NCBI GenBank assembly: GCA_025357055.1
Contig: JANXPZ010000216.1
Span: 1 to 38,506, forward strand
Length of the DNA: 38,506 nucleotides
Direction: 5' to 3'
Source of the DNA: Candidatus Eiseniibacteriota bacterium
Lineage (GTDB): Bacteria > Eisenbacteria > RBG-16-71-46
Of the stretch, positions 1 through 7,558 are shown in pieces. The notes beneath the pieces were generated by a model, which was not told the DNA's origin, did no database searches, and worked only from the letters and a program-made list of their open reading frames with translations. A program made the position numbers and the translations under genes. How positions within the stretch are numbered: the stretch's first letter is position 1; the number at the start of each line of letters is the position of its first letter.

Positions 1-140
1 CTCGAGCGCGGGCGACTGGTCGAACTACGCGGCGCGTCGTATCGTACCCGGCACCTCAAGCATGCCGAAGTGGACCGGAGTCCCCTCCGCGAAGGGGCCA
101 GAATATCCGGAAATCAGGTGCCAGACTTTCCGGAACCCAC
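1..140 (+). mobile_element. IS21-family remnant: IstB C-terminal tail plus element end
   Basis: Frame 1 from the first base reads about 60 codons to a stop at 190-192 and begins LERGRLVELRGASYRTRH. This resembles the extreme C-terminus of IstB helper ATPases, which usually end with a G-x-SYR segment. It is followed by two near-identical 15-bp blocks, CCAGAATATCCGGAA at 98-112 and CCAGACTTTCCGGAA at 121-135, 23 bp apart. IS21-type elements carry repeated blocks of this kind near their ends. Only the last part of such an element would lie in the window. The call rests on a short motif and the repeat spacing, so it is tentative; the outer boundary is not determined. Confidence 0.42.
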
Positions 141-188
141 AAGGGCAGGCACGTCTGGCGAACGCAGGACGTCGTGGAGGATATCGCG

Positions 189-881
189 GTGAAGAAGAGG
201 TCGGCACTCGTCTGCGAGCACATGGAGAACATCTCTCGCGAGGCGCTGGAGGAGTATCAGGAGATCGTCCGCAACTACGTGCGACGACGTCAGGGCGTCT
301 ACCCGCTCTACCGGCGCGGCAAGCTCTACTACGTGGGCCTTGCGAGCAACCTGAGGGGCCGCCTCGCGAACCACCTCAAGGACCGACACGGGCATTCGTG
401 GGATCGCTTCAGCGTCTACCTGACAATCGGCGACAAGCACCTGAGAGAGCTTGAATCGCTGGTGCTCCACATCGTCAGGCCGGTGGGCAACAAGCAGAAG
501 GGGAAGTTCGCGAAATCGACGAACATCCGAGGGCGCTTCGCGAGGGACGTGCGTGCTCGTCACCGGAGCGAGTTGAATCGAATGCTGGGCAAGGTAACCA
601 CCGTGAAGGCAAGGCCGAAGAGCCCTCCTGCCGAAGAGGGCCGTGTCTCGACGCTCAGGAAGTACGGTCTGGGACCAGCCGAACTCCGCGCTCGCTACAA
701 GGGCAAGCTGCTCAAGGCACGTGTTCGACGGGACGGGATGATCCGCTTCCGGGGACGGCTGTTCTCCTCGCCCTCCCTCGCTGGCTCGGCGGCGGTCAAC
801 CGGACCTGCAATGGCTGGACGTTCTGGACCTACCAGCGGGCCCCGGGCGACTGGGTGCGTCTCGCGGAACTGCGCAAGTAG
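189..881 (+). CDS. GIY-YIG nuclease-like protein with C-terminal RAMA-like domain
   Basis: The start is taken as GTG at 189 because GGAGG lies at 176-180, eight bases upstream, and translation then opens VKKRSALVCEHMENIS. A GTG at 174 is the longer alternative. The protein is 230 residues. Residues about 30-110 contain GVYPLYRRGKLYYVGLAS followed by LRGRLANHLKDRH, a GIY-YIG-like fold in which the second motif is YVG. The C-terminus (about 170-230) reads GMIRFRGRLFSSPSLAG, then NGWTFWTY and a final LAELRK, the pattern of RAMA-type domains found with restriction and modification enzymes. The middle is Lys/Arg-rich. Function is unknown; a DNA-binding or nuclease role in defence or mobile DNA is inferred. 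It is flanked by insertion-sequence debris and ends 12 bp before another GIY-YIG-type gene start. Confidence 0.7.
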   Translation: MKKRSALVCEHMENISREALEEYQEIVRNYVRRRQGVYPLYRRGKLYYVGLASNLRGRLANHLKDRHGHSWDRFSVYLTIGDKHLRELESLVLHIVRPVGNKQKGKFAKSTNIRGRFARDVRARHRSELNRMLGKVTTVKARPKSPPAEEGRVSTLRKYGLGPAELRARYKGKLLKARVRRDGMIRFRGRLFSSPSLAGSAAVNRTCNGWTFWTYQRAPGDWVRLAELRK

Positions 882-893
882 GCAAGGCTGACG

Positions 894-1121
894 ATGTACG
901 AGTTCGACCGCGCCTTGCTCAAGGACTTCTGCGACCCAGTGCGCGTCAGCGCCCTTCGGACCACGTGGTGCTCGACACTGCCAGAGGCGCGAGGGGTCTA
1001 CGTGGTCCTCGCGCCGACCATTGCTTGTCCGGGGTTCTTGAACGCAAACCTCGCTGGGAAGTGGAAAGGTCGCTCACCGACGGAAGACGTCACGGTACTC
1101 GAAGGACGACTGCCCGCGTGA
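894..1121 (+). pseudogene. Truncated GIY-YIG-type protein, N-terminal fragment
   Basis: The 75-residue reading frame starts MYEFDRALLKDFCDP and contains LPEARGVYVVLAP followed by PGFLNANLAGKWKGRSPTE and VLEGRL. In a family of small GIY-YIG proteins this layout (GVYVV, then P-x-FL, then KG-x-xPT) precedes the YIGKA catalytic half. That half is missing: the frame stops at 1119-1121, and sequence resembling a transposase begins about 40 bp later. I read it as a gene cut by insertion or recombination, sitting 12 bp behind the upstream GIY-YIG/RAMA gene. It could instead be a short functional protein, but it lacks the second half of the nuclease fold. Confidence 0.55.
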
Positions 1122-1159
1122 CCGGAAATGGCGCTTACACAGAATTCAGGACAGGCTCG

Positions 1160-1495
1160 GGCTACCTGCTCAAGGAGCAGTTGCGCGCGATCCTGCGCCA
1201 CCCCTGGAGGTACCTCGGCGTGATGCGGGCCCGGCTGCACGACTGGATCATGGCCACGCTCGGCAGCGGGCTGGCCGAACTCGAGCGCGTGGCGCACCGC
1301 ATCGCGAACCACCTCGACGCGGTGATCGCCGGCCACCAGCACGACGTGCCGCTGGGGCTGGCCGAAGCCACGAACAGCCAGATCGCAGCGCTGCGCTTCC
1401 AGGCGCGGGGCCACCGCGACCCGGAGTACTTCAAGTTGAAGATTCTCCAGCGCTGCGGGCTACGCCACAACCCGTGGGCGAGGATCGTGCTGTGA
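1160..1495 (+). pseudogene. ISL3-family transposase, C-terminal remnant
   Basis: From about 1160 the frame reads YLLKEQLRAILRHPW, then LAELERVAHRIANHLDAVIA, NSQIAALRFQARGH and EYFKLKILQRCG, ending at 1495. This is the C-terminal part of IS204/IS1001/IS1096/IS1165 (ISL3) transposases, including the usual N-S-x-I block, the ARG block and a final ILxxCG. The N-terminal zinc-binding region and most of the DDE catalytic core are absent, and no start codon belongs to this homology, so it is a dead fragment of about 110 residues. The left junction falls between 1121 and 1160. The right end of the element is marked by the terminal-repeat-like sequence at 1506-1530. Confidence 0.75.
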
Positions 1496-1505
1496 ACGGG
1501 CCGGG

Positions 1506-1530
1506 CTCACACGGAAATCTGAGAGGAGCC
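1506..1530 (+). repeat. Probable right terminal inverted repeat of the ISL3 remnant
   Basis: Eleven bases after the transposase stop lies a segment whose reverse complement begins GGCTCCTCTCAGATTTCCG. ISL3-type ends typically begin GGCTC(T/C) followed by an A/T-rich tract. No matching left repeat is seen near 1121-1160, in line with loss of the left part of the element. The assignment rests on resemblance only. Confidence 0.45.
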
Positions 1531-1791
1531 TCAATTCTTGCGGCGAATGCCCCCTACAACGCAGGGGCACGAGCGTCCGCGCGTCACAAACCTCCCGGTG
1601 GCCCAACCCCACGACGGCCCAGACTCCATGGTAGAAGGCAACAGCGGGATGTTGTGCGGCTTCCTCCTCTGTGAGGCTGGAGGAGTCTACGTCGCGGTCA
1701 CGTTCACGCCAAACTCGGTGCAGGGCGCACCATCGCGTTCGGGCCGACTTGGACCCACCCCTACCAGCTGCGGCGGTACATACTTCGAACG

Positions 1792-3111
1792 TCAGTGCCC
1801 CCCCTCCCCCGCCGGCAACAGCCCCCGCCGCGCGATCAGCGCAACGGCCCATGCGAACAGCAGCGCCGCGCCGACCAGCACCGCACCGGCGGGGCCGATC
1901 CGCTGGCCGAGGGATCCGGCCAGCAGGCTCGAGATCGGCATCATGCCCATGAACGCCAGCACGAACAGCGCCATGACGCGGCCGCGCAGGTGACCGGGGA
2001 CGGCCATCTGGATCGACGTGTTGGTCAGCGAACTGGAGGCGAGCAGTGCCGCGCCCGCCAGCGTCGAAAGCAACAGCGTCAGCGGCAGCCAGTGCGACAG
2101 CGCGAACGCAGCGAGCAGCGCAGCGAGTGCGGCGAGGGTGTAAGGGATCAGGCGATTGCGCTGGACGCTCGACGGCAGGCCGGCCACGACCAGCGCGCCG
2201 GCCAGCGCGCCGAGGCCGTTCGCCGCCATGACGAATGCCACGGCGCGCGACAGTTCCCGTCCGGCCAGCCCGAGCGACGTGCCCACGATCGCGGGAAGCA
2301 GCGTCATGTAGGGGAACGCGAAGATGGTCATGACGGCGGTGCTGAGGATGAGCAGGCCGACGACACGGTCCTGGCGCGCGTAGCGCAGGCCGGCGGTCAG
2401 CTGGTGCCACGAGTCCAGGCGCCAGTCGGTGGAGCGGGCGCGGCCAGCGGGCTCCTCCGCAGCGTTCGGCCCGCCGTGACCGGAGCCGGTGCGCAACCGG
2501 ATCGCCCAGAGCGCCGCGATGACGAACAGGAAGCTGACCGCGTTCACATAGAAGACCTCGCCCATGCCCGCGCCCGAAAGCACGAGGGCCGCGGCCGCGA
2601 GCGGGCCGAGCAGGCGCGCGGATTGGAACTGCGCCGAGCTGAGGGCGATGCCGTTCATGAGCAGCCGCCGCGGCACCAGGTCGGGCAGCATGGACTGGAA
2701 CGCGGGCGCCATGAACGCCATGAAGGTGCCGCCCACGAATCCGAGCACCGAGATCCGGACCAGGGAGCCGACCGGATCGCTGGAACTCAGCAGGCCGAGG
2801 TTGTAGAGCGCGCCGAGAGCCACGGCCTGCATGAGGAGCACGACCTGGATCAGGATCAGCATGCGGCGGCGATCCACGCGGTCGGCGATCGCGCCGGCGG
2901 GCAGGGCGAGGAAGAGCACGGGAACGCCCGCGAGGAAGTTGACGAGGCCGAGATCGAACGACGACTGGCGGAAGCTGTAGACCACGATGCCGAACGCGTA
3001 CATCTGCATCCACGAGCCGATGTTGCTGACGAGCGCGCCGAGCCAGAACAGCGTGAAGTCCCGGTGCCGGAACGATTCGAAGACACCGTGCTGGCGACCC
3101 GCGGCCTGCAC
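1792..3111 (-). CDS. MFS transporter, MFS_3 (enterobactin-exporter-like) type
   Basis: This is an integral inner-membrane protein of about 439 residues. It opens VFESFRHRDFTLFWLGALVSNIGSWMQ, the typical first helix of MFS_3 exporters. The loop AIADRVDRRRMLI between helices 2 and 3 is the MFS signature (D-R-x-D-R-R-R). A hydrophilic central loop, about residues 195-235, divides two six-helix halves, and the second half carries HLRGRVMALF. Substrate is unknown; relatives export siderophores, drugs or other small molecules. The start is uncertain. GTG at 3111-3109 has GAGGAT a few bases upstream; TTG at 3126-3124 would overlap the YdcF-like stop. It is the last gene of the minus-strand run from the suf operon, 11 bp after the YdcF-like gene. 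Confidence 0.88.
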   Translation of the reverse strand: MQAAGRQHGVFESFRHRDFTLFWLGALVSNIGSWMQMYAFGIVVYSFRQSSFDLGLVNFLAGVPVLFLALPAGAIADRVDRRRMLILIQVVLLMQAVALGALYNLGLLSSSDPVGSLVRISVLGFVGGTFMAFMAPAFQSMLPDLVPRRLLMNGIALSSAQFQSARLLGPLAAAALVLSGAGMGEVFYVNAVSFLFVIAALWAIRLRTGSGHGGPNAAEEPAGRARSTDWRLDSWHQLTAGLRYARQDRVVGLLILSTAVMTIFAFPYMTLLPAIVGTSLGLAGRELSRAVAFVMAANGLGALAGALVVAGLPSSVQRNRLIPYTLAALAALLAAFALSHWLPLTLLLSTLAGAALLASSSLTNTSIQMAVPGHLRGRVMALFVLAFMGMMPISSLLAGSLGQRIGPAGAVLVGAALLFAWAVALIARRGLLPAGEGGH

Positions 3112-3122
3112 CGGATCCTCGT

Positions 3123-3692
3123 TCAAAAATCCCGCCGCAGCGCATACTTGACCAGCGCCGGCACCTCGCGCGCCGTGGCAAAGAGGTCGCGCGGCCGGAT
3201 GTGCCGGGCGTGCATGGTGTAGACCCCCGGCAGGCCGTGACGCGCGAAGGCCAGCCGGCAACGCGGCAGATGATAGTACTCGGACACGACCAGCACCCGC
3301 CGCAGCTCGTGCGCATCCATCCAGGCTCGCGTGTTCCGCGCCGTGAGCCAGGTGTTCTGCCCGCGCGGATCCTCGATGATGCAGGAATCCGGAACCCCGC
3401 GCTCGAGCAGGTAGCGCCGCATCCCCGGCACCTCGTTCAAGCCGCTCCGGTCGAAGCCACCCGAAACGATGAGCCGTGGCACGAACCCGGCCCGCCAGGC
3501 GCCGAGACCGCGATCCAGACGCGCCGCAAGGCCCGGGGAGGGTGTGCCGTCCGCCCGCGCGTGGCTGCCCAGCACCACGCCGATGTCGGCGTGCCCGGGA
3601 CGGTCGCGCAGCCCGTCGGCCACGATCAGGCCGCAGGCGATCGAGAAGAGCGCCCCGAGGACTGCAAGGATGCGCAGCAGGCGGGCGATCAT
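3123..3692 (-). CDS. YdcF/SanA-like DUF218 protein
   Basis: The 189-residue protein has an N-terminal hydrophobic helix (about residues 3-25, IARLLRILAVLGALFSIAC), which suggests membrane anchoring. A DUF218 domain follows: ADIGVVLGSH, then GFVPRLIVSGG, NTWLTARNTRAW and LVVSEYYHLPRCRLAFARHG. These match the conserved glycine loop, the N-T acidic/polar segment and the S-x-x-Y-H-x-x-R segment of YdcF/SanA proteins. Family members are linked to envelope barrier function or bind S-adenosylmethionine; the exact activity is not established. It starts 43 bp after the Rieske-DUF59 gene and is followed by the MFS gene, so it may be in the same transcript. No strong Shine-Dalgarno sequence is visible. 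Confidence 0.82.
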   Translation of the reverse strand: MIARLLRILAVLGALFSIACGLIVADGLRDRPGHADIGVVLGSHARADGTPSPGLAARLDRGLGAWRAGFVPRLIVSGGFDRSGLNEVPGMRRYLLERGVPDSCIIEDPRGQNTWLTARNTRAWMDAHELRRVLVVSEYYHLPRCRLAFARHGLPGVYTMHARHIRPRDLFATAREVPALVKYALRRDF

Positions 3693-3735
3693 CGCGCCGC
3701 TGGATCCGCGCCCGGCCTGCTCATCCGTGCTCCCC

Positions 3736-4533
3736 TCAGGTCGAGAACCCGAGCAGCCCCGGGTCCGGCATCAGCTCGGGGCTCCACGCATCGGGCAGGA
3801 TCTCGACCTCGCAGGGCTGGGCCACCACGCTCATGGCCGCCTGTTTCACGTCCTCGGTGAGTTGCGGCGCGTACGGGCAGAAGGGCGTGGTCAGCAGCAT
3901 CCGCACCAGCGTGCGCCCCGGCTTGATCACGACCTCGCGGATGAGCCCGAGGTCCACGACCGAGAGCTGGATCTCGGGGTCCATCACGGTCTCGAACGCA
4001 GCGCGCACCGCGAACTCCTGCAGGCTGGGCGCGGGCGTGGCCATCGCGGGCGCCGCAGCGGAGGCCGCTGCCGGCTCCGACGCCGCGGGGGACTCGAACG
4101 CGCGCCGCCCGGCGGCCTGTCCGCCTGGCGCGTCGGTGCAGGGCGGCGGAGCCGCGGCCGGCGGCGCCGTGCTGGCAACCGGCTTCGCGGCCGCGTGCGC
4201 GGCCTCCCGCTCGTCGCAGGTCTCGCACGCCACCTGGATCTGGTCGCCGATCACGCGCACGGCGTGCCGCGGCACGGCACCGGTCGCCGGCATCGCGAGC
4301 ACCGCGCCGGTGCGGATGTCGAAACGCGCCCCGTGGCGCGCGCACTCGATGACGTGGCCGTCGAGCTCACCGTCCGACAGTTCGCCACCGTCGTGGGTGC
4401 AGAGGTCCGCGAGCGCGTAGTACTGGCCGCCGACGTGGAACACGGCGACCGGGTCGTCGTCCACGCGCACGACCTTCACGCCACCCTCGGGGATCTCCCC
4501 CACCTTCGCCACCGTCATGAATCGGTCGCTCAC
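3736..4533 (-). CDS. Rieske ferredoxin fused to a DUF59/SufT-like domain
   Basis: The 265-residue protein has two domains. Residues 6-102 are a Rieske 2Fe-2S ferredoxin: CTH at 45-47 and CARH at 64-67 supply the Cys-His/Cys-His ligands. Residues 107-170 are an Ala/Pro-rich linker. Residues 172-265 are a DUF59 (MIP18/PaaD/SufT) domain with MDPEI at 184-188, SVVDLGLIREV at 191-201 and TTPFCPYAP at 215-223, including the conserved Cys219. An extra CETC pair at 103-106 ends the Rieske part. The GTG start (4533-4531) overlaps the sufU stop as GTGA and has GAGGAGGAG five bases upstream; ATG at 4518 is a weaker alternative. DUF59 proteins assist Fe-S maturation, and Rieske ferredoxins carry electrons. 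The fusion in a suf operon suggests electron supply coupled to cluster assembly or transfer, which is inference. Confidence 0.88.
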   Translation of the reverse strand: MSDRFMTVAKVGEIPEGGVKVVRVDDDPVAVFHVGGQYYALADLCTHDGGELSDGELDGHVIECARHGARFDIRTGAVLAMPATGAVPRHAVRVIGDQIQVACETCDEREAAHAAAKPVASTAPPAAAPPPCTDAPGGQAAGRRAFESPAASEPAAASAAAPAMATPAPSLQEFAVRAAFETVMDPEIQLSVVDLGLIREVVIKPGRTLVRMLLTTPFCPYAPQLTEDVKQAAMSVVAQPCEVEILPDAWSPELMPDPGLLGFST

Positions 4534-4937
4534 TTCGTCTCCTCCTCCTCGCCGGGCCACTGGGTAATGCCGTAGACGCCCGCCTTTAGGGTCTTGAGGA
4601 TCAGCAGCGCGCACTTGAGTCGCACCGGCCCGAGCTCGATGCCGAGCAGTTCGAGCACGTCCTCCTTCGTGAGCGCCTTGACCTCTTCGAGCGGGTGGCC
4701 CTCCATGCGCTCGCACAGCATCGAGGCCGCGGCCTGGCTGATGGAGCAGCCGTGCCCCGAATGGCGGATCTTCTCGATCTTCCCGTCCTTCACCTCGATG
4801 TCGATGCGCAGCTGGTCGCCGCACAGCGGGTTCGCGTCCTCGTAGGTGATGTCGGGATGATCCAGCGTCCCGCGGCAGCGCGGGTTCTTGTAGTGGTCGA
4901 TGATGTTCTCGCGGTACAGCTCGTCCCATTCGCCCAT
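4530..4937 (-). CDS. sufU: SufU-type Fe-S assembly protein
   Basis: The 135-residue IscU/SufU-fold protein receives persulfide sulfur from SufS. Expected metal or sulfur ligands are present: Cys39 and Asp41 in NPLCGDQ, Cys64 in GHGCSIS and Cys109 in RLKCALL. Lys108 precedes the last Cys, as in SufU, where IscU has His. The 45-residue spacing between Cys64 and Cys109 is short, closer to IscU, so the extra segment described for Bacillus SufU appears to be missing. Start ATG 4937 shares one base with the sufS stop (TGATG). The stop overlaps the downstream Rieske-DUF59 GTG start. Function follows from the family and from adjacency to sufS. Confidence 0.93.
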   Translation of the reverse strand: MGEWDELYRENIIDHYKNPRCRGTLDHPDITYEDANPLCGDQLRIDIEVKDGKIEKIRHSGHGCSISQAAASMLCERMEGHPLEEVKALTKEDVLELLGIELGPVRLKCALLILKTLKAGVYGITQWPGEEEETK

Positions 4938-6205
4938 CAGCCGAACACCTTTCGCGCGTGGTGGAGCCCCTCGACCAGGGCGTCCACGTCCCCGGGCACG
5001 CTGTAGCAGTGGAACGAGGCGCGCGCCGAAGCGGGCACGCCGAGCCGGTCGTGCAGCGGCATCGCGCAGTGATGCCCCGCGCGCACCGCGATGCCGTGGT
5101 GGTCGAGCACCGTGGCCACGTCGTGCGGGTGGATCTCGCCCAGCTCGAACGCCACCACGCCGCCGCGCTTCTCCGCCGGGGGCCCGAGGATGCGCACGCC
5201 GGGCACCTCGATCATGCGCTCGAGCGCGTACCGGGCCAGCTCGCGGTCGTGCTCGAAGATCCGTTCCATGCCCAGCTCTTCGTTGAACACCACCGCGGCG
5301 CGCAGGCCGACAGCCTCGGCGATCGCCATGGTGCCGGCCTCGAACTTCCACGGCAGCTCGTTCCACTTCGAGCCCTGGAGCTTCACCTCGCGGATCATCT
5401 CGCCGCCGCCCAGGAAGGGCGGCATGGCCTCGAGCAGCTCGCGCCGCGCCCAGAGCGCGCCGATGCCGGTGGGCCCGAGCATCTTGTGCGAGGTGAGCGC
5501 CAGGAAGTCGCAGCCCAGCGCCTTCACGTCCACCGGCATGTGCGGCACGCTCTGCGAGGCGTCCACCAGCGCGAGCGCGCCCGCGGCGTGGGCCTGGCGG
5601 GCGATCTCCCCGACCGGGTTCACCGTGCCGAGCACGTTCGAGATGTGCACCACGCCGACCAGTCGCACGCGCCCGTCCGCGAGCAGGCCGGGCAGCGCCT
5701 CCATCTGCAACTCGCCCGAGTCCGTCACCGGGATGAAGCGCAGCTCGATGCCGCGCTCGGCGGCCAGGATGTGCCACGGCACCAGGTTCGAGTGGTGCTC
5801 CATCACCGTGAGCACGACCGCGTCACCCTGCTTCAGCGCCCAGCGTCCCCAGGCGTAGGCCACCAGGTTGATGGCCTCGGTGCTGTTGCGCGTGAAGATC
5901 ACCTCGCGCGAAGGCGCGCCGATGAAGCGCGCGAGCCGCGCGCGGGCGTCCTCGTAGGCGGCGGTCGCCTCCTCGGCGATGGCGTAGATGCCGCGGTGGA
6001 TGTTGGCGTTGTAGCGCCGGTAGTAGTCGTCCATCGCGGCGAGCACGCTCTCGGGCTTCTGCGAGGTCGCGGCGCTGTCGAGGTAGACGAGCGGCCGCTC
6101 GCGCCTCGCAGTCAGCAGCGGGAAACGGCTGCGCACCTCGTGCGCGTCGAAGCGCCCTCGGCTCGTGGCCGCAACGGCCGTGGTCCCGACCGGTGGTGTG
6201 GACAT
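4937..6205 (-). CDS. sufS: Cysteine desulfurase SufS
   Basis: This is a 422-residue PLP-dependent group II cysteine desulfurase that removes sulfur from L-cysteine as an enzyme persulfide for Fe-S assembly. The PLP lysine is Lys241 in LTSHKMLGPTGIG, and the catalytic cysteine is Cys380 in VRAGHHCAMPLH. YLDSAATSQKP (41-51), NANIHRG (66-72) and MEHHSN (135-140) are typical SufS/CsdA blocks. Length is slightly above the usual 405-410 because of an N-terminal extension of about 17 residues rich in Thr/Ala. The gene lies 6 bp downstream of sufD and overlaps sufU by one base. Confidence in the family is very high. Confidence 0.97.
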   Translation of the reverse strand: MSTPPVGTTAVAATSRGRFDAHEVRSRFPLLTARRERPLVYLDSAATSQKPESVLAAMDDYYRRYNANIHRGIYAIAEEATAAYEDARARLARFIGAPSREVIFTRNSTEAINLVAYAWGRWALKQGDAVVLTVMEHHSNLVPWHILAAERGIELRFIPVTDSGELQMEALPGLLADGRVRLVGVVHISNVLGTVNPVGEIARQAHAAGALALVDASQSVPHMPVDVKALGCDFLALTSHKMLGPTGIGALWARRELLEAMPPFLGGGEMIREVKLQGSKWNELPWKFEAGTMAIAEAVGLRAAVVFNEELGMERIFEHDRELARYALERMIEVPGVRILGPPAEKRGGVVAFELGEIHPHDVATVLDHHGIAVRAGHHCAMPLHDRLGVPASARASFHCYSVPGDVDALVEGLHHARKVFG

Positions 6206-6211
6206 GGTGCC

Positions 6212-7558
6212 CTATCCGATCTTGGCCTGGATCATCCCGCGCAACTGCTCGCGCACGCTCTCGAGCGGGATGCGGTCCAGGACCGGTGCGAAGAACCCTT
6301 CGACGACCAGCCGCTGAGCGTCGCCGCGGGGCAGCCCGCGCGTCATGAGGTAGTACATCTGCTCCTCGTCCACCGTACCGACCGTGGCCCCGTGCGTGCA
6401 GCGCACGTCGTTGGCCAGAATCTCCAGCCCCGGGATGCTGTCCGCGCGCGCCGTGTCCGAGAGCAGCAGGTTGCGGTTGGCCTGGTAGGCGTCGGTGCGC
6501 TGCGCCCCGCGGGCCACCTGGATCATGCCCTGGTAGACGCTGCGGGCCCGGTCCTTGAGCGCGCACTTGATGAACAGGTCGCTGGTGGTCTGCTCGGCCA
6601 GGTGCTTCTGCAGGGTGTGAAGGTCGAAGTGCTGGCGCTGGTCGCCGAACATGAAGCCGTGCACGTAGGCCTTCGCGCCCGCGCCCACCAGCTGGAAGTA
6701 GGAATTGGTCTTGGTCGTCCTGCCGCCCAGGAAGGTCTGGATCCACTGCAGCTCGCCGCCGCGCTCGATACGGGCGCGCTGGTTCGAATAGTGGATGACG
6801 TTCCGGCCCCAATCCTGAAGATGCCCGTAGACCAGCTTCGCGTCCTCGCCGACGAAGACCTCGGTGCCACCGCTGAAGAACGCGGGGCCGTCGGCCGTCT
6901 CCGAGAGGCACTCCTCGAGCACGGTGGCACTCGCGCCGCGGCCCAGCACGATGACCGTCGCCGGCGCGCCCGCGACACCCGCGCCGTCCAGCCACTGGAT
7001 GAGGCGGATCGGCACGCCGGCCTGAACGCCGTCCGGCACCCAGACGAACGCGCCACCCGCGCGCATGGCCTGGTGCAGGGCGGTGTAGCGGTCGAGGTCG
7101 GTCTCGATCAGCGCGCCGAGGCGGCCCTGGAGCTTCTCCGCGTGCTCGCGCAGCGCGCGCTCCATCGAGCAGACGATGACGCCCTGCTGCGCCAGCGCCG
7201 GGTGCGTCTGTTCCAGCACCACGTCACTGTTGCGCTGGACCAGCAGGCCGAGGTTCGCCGCCTCCCCCGCCAGGCGCGCGATCACTATGGCCGGCAGGTC
7301 GTCCAGGTTGCGGGCCTGGGGCCCGGGCACGAACGGGTCCAGCTCACCGAGCGCGAGCGTGCCGAAATCGGTGCGCCGCCACAACTCGAGCCGCCGGTCC
7401 GGGAACGGCAGTCGCGCCGCCACCTCGGCCGCCTCGCGTCGCTGCTCCAGCGCCCAGGCCGGCTCGTTCGCGCCGACGGCGCGCTCCAGCGCCAGGGCGG
7501 GCCAGGCGTCGAGGCCGCCCTGCACCGGCTTCGCCAGGATCCGCGTCTCGGCCGTCAT
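6212..7558 (-). CDS. sufD: Fe-S scaffold complex subunit SufD
   Basis: The 448-residue SufD is the partner of SufB in the SufBC2D scaffold. It has the right-handed beta-helix core typical of SufB/SufD, seen in segments such as RVSETADGPAFF-like strand repeats and the conserved block VRCTHGATVGTVDEEQMYYLMTRG near the C-terminus, where SufB has a related [14 protein letters not shown] block. YQANRNLLLSDTA and the ILANDVRCTHGA region are characteristic SufD features. The start is ATG at 7558, whose first three bases overlap the sufB stop (ATGA); the longer reading frame upstream is the shadow of sufB. sufS follows after 6 bp. Confidence 0.95.
   Translation of the reverse strand: MTAETRILAKPVQGGLDAWPALALERAVGANEPAWALEQRREAAEVAARLPFPDRRLELWRRTDFGTLALGELDPFVPGPQARNLDDLPAIVIARLAGEAANLGLLVQRNSDVVLEQTHPALAQQGVIVCSMERALREHAEKLQGRLGALIETDLDRYTALHQAMRAGGAFVWVPDGVQAGVPIRLIQWLDGAGVAGAPATVIVLGRGASATVLEECLSETADGPAFFSGGTEVFVGEDAKLVYGHLQDWGRNVIHYSNQRARIERGGELQWIQTFLGGRTTKTNSYFQLVGAGAKAYVHGFMFGDQRQHFDLHTLQKHLAEQTTSDLFIKCALKDRARSVYQGMIQVARGAQRTDAYQANRNLLLSDTARADSIPGLEILANDVRCTHGATVGTVDEEQMYYLMTRGLPRGDAQRLVVEGFFAPVLDRIPLESVREQLRGMIQAKIG

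Noticed and set aside
1548-1569. TGCCCC ... GGGGCA inverted repeat
   Set aside because: Only a 6-bp stem with a 10-base loop and no T-run; too weak to call a terminator. The rest of 1531-1791 shows no supported gene.
1795-3222. Long plus-strand reading frame of 475 codons opposite the MFS gene
   Set aside because: Gln/Arg/His/Asp-rich composition is typical of an antisense shadow in GC-rich DNA; the minus-strand frame has clear MFS motifs.
1460-3316. Minus-strand reading frame running on from 1792 into the IS region (possible C-terminal extension of a gene)
   Set aside because: It is a different frame from the MFS protein and has no recognisable motif; the region 1531-1791 is best left unassigned.
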